Of a stretch of 39,735 bases of DNA, positions 29,804 through 39,450 are shown in pieces (positions within the stretch are counted from its first letter, which is position 1; each line of letters opens with the position of its first letter). The translations under genes and the position numbers were made by a program. Under the pieces are notes generated by a model that saw nothing but the letters and a program-made list of their open reading frames with translations, had not been told where the DNA came from and ran no database searches. The DNA comes from Chara braunii (lineage: Eukaryota > Streptophyta > Charophyceae > Charales > Characeae), in NCBI GenBank assembly GCA_003427395.1, contig BFEA01000221.1, forward strand, positions 136,096-175,830, given 5' to 3'.

Positions 29804-30181
29804 ATGCATGATCAACCATTAGTACCAAAAAAATGGATGAACTCTGGAGAGCTTCGAGTTCTGAGATCTTCAGAGTTCGTTGTCCGCATCGCCGAGATTG
29901 CTTACGTTCATCCGGAAGAGACAGCCCTCCGCAGGCCGAAAGGATATTTGCACAAACATGTGGTGTACTTGGACCCGTTACCGTATCGAATCTGTGTCCC
30001 ACGTTTGATTCGAACAGGTAGAACTCTGCAGCAGTGTGGCTGTGCGGTCAATCTTCGAAAATTTGAAAAAATGACCTGCCCGTCAGCACGTATCCGCGTG
30101 ATCTCGACGGGTCGCACCATATACTGTGGTCCATGCTTTGGACACTCCGAAAAGTTAAAAATCCCTGTAGTCAGGGACTGA
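29804..30181 (+). CDS. Uncharacterised 125-residue ORF with Cys-rich C-terminal half
   Basis: Starts at the ATG at 29804. The N-terminal half is unremarkable; the second half has CGC, a lone Cys in MTCPSARIR, and CGPCF, which might bind a metal. I do not recognise a family and there is no supporting neighbour, so it may be a chance frame or a transposon remnant. Confidence 0.2.
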   Translation: MHDQPLVPKKWMNSGELRVLRSSEFVVRIAEIAYVHPEETALRRPKGYLHKHVVYLDPLPYRICVPRLIRTGRTLQQCGCAVNLRKFEKMTCPSARIRVISTGRTIYCGPCFGHSEKLKIPVVRD

Positions 30182-30557
30182 CCCGAGGATTGTCGTAACC
30201 TGCCCTCGACGGATCACAACCATTCGCCATAGCATCCGGCGATTTTCTCACAGAGTCTTGTTACGGGCCATATGCCCCCAGCTTAAAAGCGGCTTTCTTT
30301 AAGCCCATAAGAAAGAATTTCGAAGGGAAATTGGCCCCCTTTAATTTCCTGTGCAATGTGATCACCCCGAGGGGCAGCATGGCCTCACTGCTCGTATTGG
30401 CATTAATGCGAAAAATAGTCCCAATAATGTTTGCCATCTGCTGTTCCATTGGCGACGCGGGTTTGCAGTTTGCAAGATTCTAATGATGTAGCACAATATA
30501 TTGTCCACGAGAGTAAAGCCTCGCATTTTGTGCTAAATTTCATTTGAATGATCTCCC

Positions 30558-30562
<5 letters not shown>
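30182..30562. other. No identified gene
   Basis: An open + strand frame without a good start (about 30250-30483, GPYAPSLKAAFFKPIRKNFE..) and a - strand frame overlap it; neither matches a known domain. Confidence 0.3.
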
Positions 30563-30598
<36 letters not shown>

Positions 30599-30720
30599 GG
30601 ACAGCCCATTTGCATGACCTCCCAGTGGTGGTGAGTGAACTGCCAGGATTGAGGTCTTGGCTGTCAGGCTGCTCCATCTATTGGTGGGGAGCGACACCTG
30701 CTGGAAACCGGGTCGAGCAT
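30563..30720 (-). repeat. LINE 3' tail, copy 2, poly(A) 32 nt
   Basis: On the - strand: GGTTTCCAGCAGGTGTCGC, CCACCAATAGATGGAGC, then a 32-nt A-run (T-run at 30563-30594). A recent-looking poly(A) compared with the other copies. Confidence 0.75.
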
Positions 30721-31515
30721 CTCTTAGAAACATCGTCGTCACACAGATTATTCATTACCATCAGTTCTTGGGGCTGTGGCTTTTAGCCTGTCTGTCCTGA
30801 AGCTCCCTTCTTTACCGTAGGGCTGCGCTTTTACCCTTCCTTTCCTAGAGCTTCTTTACCCCTAGCCAGTGAGTAAATTTCTGAAAATTAAACACGTTAA
30901 AAGTGTAATAGTGTATGGATGGATTCAAAAAGAGAGAATGAAAACTTTCCTTAAAGAATTTAAAGAATTTAAAGAATTTAAAGAAATTTAGAGAAATTTT
31001 GAGAAAATTAGCGAACCTGGAATTTTGGAGACAAAGAATATAGACTTGATGCCGCCCTGTACCTCTGCCACCATGCACGCCCGCTCCATAGGGTTCAGCC
31101 TCTCACCGCACTCGCCCTGGATCCTTGAAGACGTAGTCTCCAAGTCACGTGCACCGCAGGAAGCTTCAGCACATGAAGTTGCCCACCTTTCTTGCTGCGT
31201 CAATCTCCCTCCGATAGGTTGAAAACTTGTCGATCGTAATTGGTTGATAGGTCTCGACTCTTGACCACCGTCATGATCTAAGAGTGCACTCCAACGACGT
31301 CAACGACTACAAAAACCATCGTAGTCTACTCGGCGTGATGGACAGTGCTCACAATTGTCCGCCAAGTCTAACCCTCCTCCACTTGACACACGAGATGTAG
31401 AACACTGTCCAGCTCATGAAGACCCACTCCTTCGCCAGAGCAGTTCTCCCCTTCCTCCACCCCGCCAGCCTGTGACACCACTGAGTGAAGCACAAAGTGA
31501 GTACCAGGTATGCTG
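30721..31515. other. Unassigned; includes an AAAGAATTT microsatellite
   Basis: About four AAAGAATTT repeats lie at 30953-30990 with diverged units to about 31010. A - strand frame here gives a repeated FKFFKFFK peptide from the microsatellite. No gene is recognised in 31020-31515. Confidence 0.45.
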
Positions 31516-31802
31516 ATGTGGCTGCGCACACCAGTGCTTGCACCCGCCATCCGCCAGCTGCCAACACCTGCTGTCCACCAGCTGCCAGCGCCCACACGCT
31601 GATGTGGCAGTGCTCTCACCTGCTCGCGTGTCAGCGTACCAATGCTCGTGCCCGCGCGCTGTCGTGGCAGTGCACCAGCGCTCGCGCTCTGCACTGATGT
31701 GCCAGTGCACCCACGCTCACACACGTGGGCTGACTTGGCAGCGGACCAGCATTCACGCCCGCACACTGACGTGGCAGCGCATCAGCGCTCGCGCCCGCTG
31801 TC
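31516..31802. repeat. GC-rich minisatellite, about 36-bp unit
   Basis: Units begin CTGAYGTGGCAGYGCAYCAGC at about 31517, 31600, 31660, 31696, 31729 and 31767; the last four are spaced 33-38 bp. The in-frame peptide echo on + is LTWQRTSIHART / LTWQRISARARC, but frames on both strands are open because of the repeat. I do not call a gene. Confidence 0.65.
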
Positions 31803-32179
31803 CGCTTCCAGTTTGCCATCCTTTGAACTGCAATTTCCAGCAGAGAGTCTCTACCGTCAGTATCACAATTGAAGCCGGGCAATGGCCCCAGAATCTCAAT
31901 TTATTCTGTATATTTTCTCATATGGAATGGCAGGCCTGGTTCCCAGCACGTGCTGCTCCCCACAAATAAGATTGGAGCACTATTTTGTTTATGTTGGTAG
32001 GGTATTGTGGAATCTCAGAGTTGTTGGGGAGGTGGAAATCGGCCTCGTTCCACTGCCTGACCGAATGTGCAAAATGAGAATGAATCCTTCCACTAGAGCA
32101 TGGAAAGATTCAGCACCATATTTTTCATATCTTCTGCATGTGGAGAGTAGTGGAGCGAGGCCCAATGACTTGTTGAAAA

Positions 32180-32363
32180 GGTTGGTTGTCTTTTGCAGTT
32201 TAGGAATTTTCACGCTGGATATGGGGGAGAGGCTCGCCCCTGAGGAGTGGCTGAGGCCCGCCTGCCCCGTCTTGTCTGCTCTCTGGATGATGTATAATTG
32301 ATGTAAGCCTTGGGCACTGGGCCCCTCTGAAATAAAATTCAAGTTTTTTTTTTTTTTTTTTTT
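32180..32363 (+). repeat. Possible retroposed 3' end with AATAAA and T-run
   Basis: Interrupts copy 1 of the local family. It ends TCTGAAATAAAATTCAAG followed by about 22 T (32342-32363). A T-run rather than an A-run after AATAAA is odd, so this could be two abutting insertions. An open frame (31882-32301) ends in it without a known domain. Confidence 0.35.
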
Positions 32364-32635
32364 TAACCTCATTGTGTACAACAAGACCGGGAAACAAAAA
32401 GCAAAGAGACCAAAAAAGGAATTTAAACCACTGCTTATGCCAACTCCAAGAGCGCCCTCGAAAAATAGTGCGCCATTATAATGATGAAATCGGATAGTGC
32501 ACCATGAAATTTCGAAATTGAGACTCTGTACTTGGAGAGGTGACATAAGTTGAGATTAGTTGTGTGACCTTTTGACGCACTCTCTACTTCCAGTGCCTAC
32601 AAGAAGAAAAAAAAAAAAAAAAGCAAAGGAGAAAG

Positions 32636-32946
32636 AAAAGGACCACTGCTCGAATACAGCTGTGGGAACTGTTCTTAATTCCTCAATAGTTGGATAGGGC
32701 AGGTTACTGTAGGATGCCGCCGCCAATGTTAGAATACTTCGTACAACTGGTAGAAGAGATCAAGAGAAGAAGGATTTTTGCCCCTGACACAGTCGTGGCA
32801 TGAGCTCTGCCTGGCCGGAGAGCCTCGCTCAGCTCAGGGCTGCGGCGACTTTTGTTAAGGGACGCCGGGCCCGTTTCCCGGTTTTCATGTTAATAAATGA
32901 TTGATTTTCTTCCAAAAAAAAAAAGAAAAAAAAAGGACCACTGCTC
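32636..32946 (+). mobile_element. 5'-truncated retroposon (32652-32930) with target duplication
   Basis: AAAAGGACCACTGCTC occurs at 32636-32651 and again at 32931-32946. The segment between ends with AATAAA (32892-32897) and an A-rich run (32914-32930). After the second copy the sequence resumes the local repeat family (GAAAACTAGTGCGCC). These are the hallmarks of LINE-type target-primed insertion. The body is too short to hold a coding domain. Confidence 0.75.
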
Positions 32947-34024
32947 TTCCCCCGGTGCAGCCACAGCATTGAAAACTAGTGCGCCATGAGAATTGAGATT
33001 CGGTTGAGAGCTGTCAGAGTTTATTCTCGCATGGTCACTCTACTACCCCTCAATGGGCCCATCGCTGCACTACTCAACAATCTATATGCATTTGGACTCC
33101 TCTCTGGACCAGGTGTGTTTGGAAGAGTCCAACATTTGGAATGTATTGGGACACATATAGAGTGTTGCATAGTGGAGCAAGGCCCGATGTCTAGACTCTT
33201 GATAGACTCTAATTTCAGTGCCTAGAGCAAGACGAGGAAAAACAAAAAACAGAGGGACTGAGAAAACACCACTGCTCATGGCAACTGTAAGGGGATTATT
33301 GAAAAATAGTTCTCTATGGGTCTCGTTCCACCACTGCCCTCTGTGACAGTCTGATTTTGGATAGTAGTGCATCGCTCCACTACTATCCAATTTCACGAGT
33401 TGGCAATTTTTTTTTATTTTTTATTTTTTAGTTGCCAAACTTGTGGATAGCTGTCAGAATCGACTCTCCGAATGCACTCTCCAAGATTGGAGAGTTCCCG
33501 CCTGCAATGGCGGTTATATGGAAGGTCCTCCGCGGAACGAACGATGGGATGCTGAACTTGGAGAGTGTACCTGGAGTCTGGGCGGACAAATAAGTGTATG
33601 CCGTACGACAAATCTGGGTAGACTTGTCTTTTGCGATTGGAGTGTTTGGATAGCCGAGTCGAAGTCAGTAGTGGAGCGGTGGCAGTTTTCTGCGCATTTT
33701 GGACAGGCTGACAACGATCCAATTTCTCTCCAAAATCTATGTACAGCGGACGGTGGTGGAGCAAGACCCTATGATTTGAGCAAGAGGAGAAGATTCTGGT
33801 ATGGTTGCTTCACTACCTCTCGATGTCGGAGGTCTCTATAGACTCTAATTTCAGTGCCCACAACATGACAAAAGCAAAAAGCGAAGGGACAAAAAAAGAC
33901 TCGCTGCTTGTGCCAATTCCAATCCCTCTTTCAAAGAATAGTACTCAGCACCGTGAAATTCGAGAGTCCGTGGAAAGTTGTTGAACACCAGAGTAGTCCG
34001 TTTTGGCATAGCTGCTGCTCTACC

Positions 34025-34180
34025 TTTTTTTTTCTTTCTTTTTTCCTGGAAAGAGCCAGCAACCTCCTACTGAAGGGGGTGGTATGAGCAGCCAGCTCTA
34101 CTAACTGTCCCTGGTCGCTCCATCTATTGGTGAGGAGCTGCACCTGCTGGAAAACGGGTCCAGCGTCCCTGCACAAAAGT
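34025..34180 (-). repeat. LINE 3' tail, copy 3
   Basis: On the - strand: TTTGTGCAGGGACGCTGGAC, TTTTCCAGCAGGTGCAGCTC and CACCAATAGATGGAGCGACC, ending in an interrupted A-run. It is closer to copy 1 (28711-28863) than copy 2 is. Confidence 0.75.
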
Positions 34181-34378
34181 TGAGTTTGCGAAGGCAAAAA
34201 AAAACACACGCCCGCAAAGATATCACGGCATGAGTTTGCAATAGCAATTTGGGTAGAAAAGTATCTGTTGGGCTTTTTCTTTTTTTTTTCCCCCGTCTGA
34301 CACCACAGCCGACCCCTGTAGTTATGACACCCGGGCTGACACCACGGCCGTTGGTATTTTCATTGCTTTTTCAAACTC

Positions 34379-34650
34379 AGCGCTTCTTGTCTTTGCCGGC
34401 GCGTGTTTTCTTTGCCGGAGCATGGATTTTTCACTCATTCGATACTCAAAAGTGACATCAACATACTTCCACCCCCCAAAAAAAAACCTGCGATGGCTGG
34501 ACTCTTGGCGCTTGTTGTCTTTGCCGGCGTGTTTTTTTTTTGCTAATGCTTTTCCAAACTTGGCGCGTTTTTTCTTTGGCGGAACGTGTTTTTTTTCCTC
34601 ATTTGATGGTCAAAAGTGACATCAACGAACTTGCGATGGTCGGACTCTTG
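34379..34650 (+). repeat. Two tandem units of about 130-140 bp
   Basis: Each has GCGCTT.TTGTCTTTGCCGGCG, then a T-rich part, CTCAAAAGTGACATCAAC (or GTCAAAAGTGACATCAAC) and GCGATGG.(C/T)GGACTCTTG. Unit starts are at about 34379 and 34508. CTGACACCAC(A/G)GCCG is also repeated just upstream (34298 and 34339). Confidence 0.6.
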
Positions 34651-34673
34651 TAAATGATAGGGTCTCGCCACAC

Positions 34674-34705
34674 CACTCCCGAAGTCCGAATATTTTTCGG
34701 GAGTG
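34674..34705. repeat. Perfect 9-bp hairpin
   Basis: CACTCCCGA (34674-34682) and TCGGGAGTG (34697-34705); CACTCCCGA occurs again near 34768-34776. Confidence 0.55.
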
Positions 34706-35250
34706 CTCTCGACTCTCGAGCTCTACAATTCGGGACATGGCCATCGAGAGCAGTCATGGCCACACTGCACTCCCGAACGGCCATTTAGTTGAGGACACAG
34801 CATCTTCTTGTGTGGAGTGAGCAGCTTCCCGCCAAAATCATGACAATGGAGACCTTGTCCATTGTGATATACTCTCGAAATTCGGTGCAAAGCCGGCCTT
34901 CTCGCAGAGGTCTTCCGAATTCGCCTGCCTGCAAGAGAAGAATCCAGGAGCTCTTTGAAACACCTCCTTCACAGCTCCCAAGTTTTTTTTCTGACAGGTG
35001 GAATTCGAGAGCTGGTGTGGCGACGACTTTGCTCTCAAATTAATTCCACCGATTTCATGAGTGGGGTGGCGAGGCCCATAGACTCTCTCTACTCTCAGAG
35101 TATAGGTTAAGGCAACCATTACAAAACAACAACAAAAAAGAAAAGTGAAGAGAGAAAAAAAAAGAGCACTGCTCATCCCGACTCCAGGTGTACTCTCGAA
35201 CAATAGTGCCCATTTCGAGTAGCACCTCTTTTGCAAATTCAAAATTTTGT

Positions 35251-35431
35251 GACGCTTTTGCAGTCACACAGGGCCCCCCCAACCACCAAAATAGTTTTTG
35301 GCCTTGTGAGTCTTGCAGTCTGCTGAGTTGTGGGATTAAGAAATTTGTGATTGCAGATGCCTTAAACACACAGTGTCAAACACACACGCACATCCGACGA
35401 AACAGTCTGGCACAGTCATGCTTTTTTTGAG
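35251..35431. other. No identified feature
   Basis: Short spacer between the local repeat family and the tentative LTR; nothing recognised. Confidence 0.4.
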
Positions 35432-35992
35432 TGTATAGCTGGGTGGTGACTTCCAGGCAGCGGGGCCTTGAAGCAACCGGTACCTCTTCCCTTTCGGAGG
35501 GAAACATCATTGCAGGCTCTGNTATTGCCCATACAGGCCCTAGACTCAGACTACTTGGACTGGTACCCGCCTAGACCTAGCCTACAACTACTGGGCCTCT
35601 AAAATGCCAACTTTTGTCTTCTTCCGCTCGGCCTCGAGTACCCGGCGCATCTATCGCTACTTGGTGTGGTACCGGCCTACCTGCTACTCGATGTTTTTCC
35701 CCTATCGCAGGCCTACGCCTGCCACTTGAGTGTTTTCTCCGCTGCAACCCTCAAAGTCACGACCACAGGTAAGTATCGCCCCTTCTGGCCTCCCGAACGA
35801 ACGAGTACCCTTGTGGGTCACACGCGCACTCAAGCTGACAAGCACTGATGCAGGCACCCAAACCAGCAAGCACGAACACACACAGACTTAGAAAACTCTA
35901 CAATAAGGGGGAAACTCAGCAAGTCATTCATTCCATTGTTAAAACTCAGAAATCCGTTGTGTGTCTCAGTCCATGTTTGGCAGGTCCTTACA
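35432..35992 (-). mobile_element. Tentative 3' LTR of Ty3-B
   Basis: On the - strand it begins TGTAAGGACCTGCC at 35992, immediately after a polypurine tract, which fixes this end well. The other end is less sure: CTATACA at 35432 would give 561 bp with TGTA/TACA ends. It includes a CAGGTAAGT-like word and one undetermined base at 35522. The partner 5' LTR would lie beyond 39735. Confidence 0.55.
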
Positions 35993-36006
35993 CTACCCCC
36001 TCTCCA
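35993..36006 (-). other. Polypurine tract of Ty3-B
   Basis: On the - strand TGGAGAGGGGGTAG directly precedes the LTR start TGTAAGG. This is the usual position of the plus-strand priming site of an LTR retrotransposon. Confidence 0.7.
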
Positions 36007-36159
36007 AGAGCGAGGTCCCTTTGAGCGAGTAACTCAATCTGAGTCCCTGCAAACACATTGTAAGCATACATAGTAAAAAGGTTTTGTGAATACTTGGTAG
36101 CAGTGAGTTTTGCAAAGATTTTCCGAGCAGCACCAAAGACTATCTGTCGTTCGTATGCT

Positions 36160-36603
36160 CTAACAATGCGAGGTGTGCTGCGCAAGCAGTTCCTTCTTTG
36201 AGATCCAATAGAGATCATCCAATGGGTGATGCATGAAGTGAACCTGATTCTGTATGTTTCGCCCTTCACCAGTATGCTGTACAGTTGTGTCTATCTCATG
36301 ATGGCTTTTTATTGCACGAGAGATCATATTCTCACGGTATTTGAATGATTGAGAATCAAGATATAGATACAACTTAGATGCGTGAAAGGCTGGGTACGTG
36401 CTCAAATGAGGAGGCACGACAATTACGTATGAAGGACCGAACTTATCCTCGCGAATAACATCCAGAACTTCCCACGGACCATAGTAGAGAGGGAGAAGCT
36501 TGCATGATACCCCCTTTTCTTCTGAAGACTCAGACGTCTTGACCCAGACATAACTTTTCACTTTGATAGTCGATGGTTTGCGGCTTGCGCTTCTTATTTG
36601 CAT
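36160..36603 (-). pseudogene. pol: Ty3-B integrase C-terminal domain
   Basis: An intact 147-codon stretch with VKSYVWVKTSE, LLPLYYGPWEVLDVI and GPSYVIVVPPHLSTYPAFHASKL, the SH3-like integrase tail of Ty3/gypsy elements. The final part (VHFMHHPLDDLYWISKKELL) resembles a degenerate chromodomain-like segment, which in relatives directs integration to marked chromatin; typical aromatic-cage residues cannot be assigned. Confidence 0.7.
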
Positions 36604-36699
36604 GATGGGTCATCGCGTGTTGTCGCTTTCTCATTGTTGCAATGACAACCTTAAAGCAAGCAATCATACTTAGCGTTGAAGCCAGGTCTGCCAGGCGTC

Positions 36700-37381
36700 A
36701 GGCCGGTTGACTGTGCAGGGAATGAGTAGGAGAGCGGATTACGGATCTTATGCCGGTGGAAGAATGAATGTTGTTGTTGTACAACCTCTTGAGTCCTTGA
36801 CCGAATACAACTCTTCATCCTATGTTCTCCTGATCCGGAATGATTAAGACTCGAAGAAGTTGAAACACAGTCTGGTTAATCTCCTCGACCAAACCATTGA
36901 CTTCAGGATGTCGACCAAATGTCATCTTTGTTTAAGGTCAGGGAGTTGGGACGTGAAGTACCATTGACTTCAAGATGTCGACCAAATGTCATCTTTAGTT
37001 TAAGGCTAGGGAGTTGGGACGTGAAGTCCTTCCAATGAAGCATGGGTCCCGACCACGCACCAGGGTTTTGGGGGTCTCGTATTGCAGAATGTACTTATGG
37101 TGGAACTCACGGATGACAAGGGCGGTAGGGGCATGAGGTGGAAATAGAATCAAATTTAGAAACTTGGAAAAACGGTTAACAGAAATCATCACTTGCGAAT
37201 ATTCATTCTTACTGATATTTCTCATGTACGTTAAATCAATAGACAATATTAGAGATATAGACTCCACGGGATCGTCGGGAATTAGAAGAGGTTTGAGCAG
37301 CTTCATGTGTTTTTGCCTCGATGGTTTGGTTCGTTGACCGACTTGACACTCAGCCACAAACTTCTCAAGAGATCCTTTCAT
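36700..37381 (-). pseudogene. pol: Ty3-B integrase core, catalytic residues lost, 68-bp duplication
   Basis: The frame 37381-36995 contains QRTKPSRQKH, VMISVNRFSKFLNL and REFHHKYILQYETPKTLV. The usual first catalytic Asp position appears to be Ile (SISLILSIDL), and the S-D-R-D motif reads R-G-R-D (Gly codon 37052-37054). A 68-bp tandem duplication (about 36891-36957 and 36960-37027) then disrupts the frame. Beyond it, HPEVNGLVEEINQTV keeps the Glu of the third motif. It cannot be active. Confidence 0.7.
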
Positions 37382-38106
37382 ATTAGATCAGTCAAAACTG
37401 TTGCAGTAGGTTTACCACTACGACCGTGAGCGAAGTCCAAGAAGTGTGTGTGGAGAGGCTCATGATAGGGTATGCACAAACGGTCATTTTTTCCGTAGCA
37501 TAAAAAAAACAGACCCTCACACTCGTGGATCAGGTTGGTTGTTGGGGTAAGCGTTTAAGCTGCTCTAGGATTGGACCGAGATCCGGGTCCTTGGCAGTTT
37601 GCTCTACTAGTTTCTAGTTCAATTTGTTCCGGAGGTCGTAGGAGCTTACAAGGCAAGTCATGTACTCAGGGTGGCGAGATAATGCATTAACGATTGTAAC
37701 AACCCTTCTTGTGGTTCAATTCAAAATTAAAAATATCAATCTAATGCAACCAGCAGGTCAATGTAGTGGATAAGATAGTTTGCTCCTTGATCCACTTCAA
37801 AGTCTCATGATTTGAGAAGACTTTGAAGTGATGTCCCAAAAGATAGTGCTTTCAGTGGTCAAATGTCATATGCAAAGCATAATGCTCGCACATCTATGTG
37901 GAAGTAGCTACCGTTTCGCTCGGCATGCGTTTACTGCAGTATTCGAGTGGACGTTGCAGCACTGCACCAATCCCATATTGGCTCGCATCCGTAGTGACTA
38001 TGAATCTGATCTTGGGATCTGCAATGTGGAGTACAAAATGACTCACCAAGGCCTCTTTTAGGCTTGAAAGGCAGTCTTACAAGCTTCATCCCATGTGTAA
38101 GATACT
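37382..38106 (-). pseudogene. pol: Ty3-B RNase H region, heavily broken
   Basis: KIRFIVTTDASQYGIGAVL is readable near 37965-38011, with the catalytic Asp at 37987-37989. Stops and shifts follow; short blocks such as YDLRNKLN are readable near 37610-37640. Confidence 0.6.
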
Positions 38107-38960
38107 TTATTGCTTGTTAGTTTGGACAATGGGTGAGCGATGGTACAAATTTTTAATAGTATGATGCAAGGTCAAGAAAATAACACAATTCACATATATT
38201 CGTCGGTTCAGATAAGTTGCATATGACCTGAACCTTGGTTGCCTCAAGCTCAAGGCCTGCAGTAGATAACCGGTGCCCAAGATATATAACGTTGTCCCTT
38301 TAAAACTCGGATTTCTTGAAGTTGAGATGAACCTACGTTTTCTTGAGAATATTAAACATCTCTTCAAAATGTCTCAAGTGTTCCTCCATTGAGTTGCGGA
38401 AGATCGAAATGTCATCAAGGTAGACAACAACAAACTGATCGATTTGTTCTCATAGTACTTTTTCCATGAGACTTTGCAAGGTGGTCGGTGCATTCGTGAT
38501 ACCGAAGAGCATAACGGTAAATTCATGTAGCCCATCGTGAGTCTTGAATGCATAATTGCGCTAGTCCGATTGATCAACCTTAATCTGTTGGTAACCATAG
38601 TTTAGATCAATCATGGAGAAGATCTTGCACCCACCTGCCTCATCAAGCAAGTCATTGATATGTGGCAATGCATATACATTCTTTCTTGTGGTGTGGTTTA
38701 AACCATGATAATCAATACACATTCGAAGTTTGCCTCTTTTCTTTGGGAAACACAAAAACAAGTGCGCCAAATTCAGATTCGCTTGGCTTAATCCACCCTA
38801 TGTCAATTATCTCATCGATTTCCCTCCGGAATTCTTTACTCCTCGGGTCGCAAAGGTACACACAGACCTTTGGAGGAACAACGTCTTCAATCAACTTCAT
38901 CTTATGCGGGACCGATCGCATGGAGACTTCACGTGGTTCGGCCAGAACTTTCGGAAATCG
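38107..38960 (-). pseudogene. pol: Ty3-B reverse transcriptase, several frames
   Basis: In order on the - strand: DIGWIKPSESEFGALVFVF, LRMCIDYHGLNHTTRKNVY, IFSMIDLNYGYQQIKVDQSD then a stop, FTVMLFGITNAPTTLQ, VVVYLDDISIF (YLDD codons 38422-38411) and YILGHRLS-like sequence near 38285. Catalytic aspartates survive but at least three frameshifts or stops split the domain. Confidence 0.8.
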
Positions 38961-39450
38961 GTTGAGCAAACTTTGGATGTTTGCTAGGATTTCCAAGGGT
39001 GAAAGATCAAAATAAGGGTAACATAAATCGGGCTGTAAATTAGCAGTCAAGCCCACCGAATTTGAAGTAGAATCATTTTGACTAGAAGTGCATAAAGAAG
39101 AAGTAGAAGTACTAGAGTTAGGCATATTATGCAAAGTAAAACTAGCAGGAGCCGCAAAGGTAGAAGGCACATGAGTAGGACGAACAAAAGCAACATACAA
39201 CTGTTCATCCTCCTTGTGCTTGTCCCACTTCTTGTAGAGTCACATGGCATTGAGAAAGTTACTGGATTTGTGTTTCTCATCCAAGGGGACAGGATGTTTG
39301 TTCCCCTTAGCATCTCGGACCACGAACAACAAGTCCTTCCATTTGGTGTTTTCGCATTGGGACTTTAATCATCCCAAGACAAGAACTACGGCGAAGGGAC
39401 ACTTGTCGAGGACATAGAAGTTAAGTGCGTGTGCAACAGTTTTGTCCTTG
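38961..39450 (-). pseudogene. Ty3-B protease-RT linker
   Basis: A Ser/Thr-rich linker; the open frame 39200-38712 leads directly into RT (LLNRFPKVLAEPREVS..). A leucine-rich alternative frame (39313-39047) is a compositional shadow. Confidence 0.5.

Larger units (their letters stand above)
31880..35250. repeat. Locally repeated unknown family, four to five diverged copies
   Basis: Shared landmarks in order: GTAGTGGAGCRAGGCCCRATG (near 32148, 33170, 33752 and 35060), GACTCTAATTTCAGTGCC (33206, 33841; diverged near 32581 and 35083), an A-rich AAAGCAAAAARC tract, CACCACTGCTC (32428, 32641, 33273, 33895, 35167), and GAAAAATAGTGCGCC. Spacing is irregular (about 0.6 to 1.3 kb) because other elements are inserted. 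No terminal repeats or coding domain are recognised. Confidence 0.55.
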
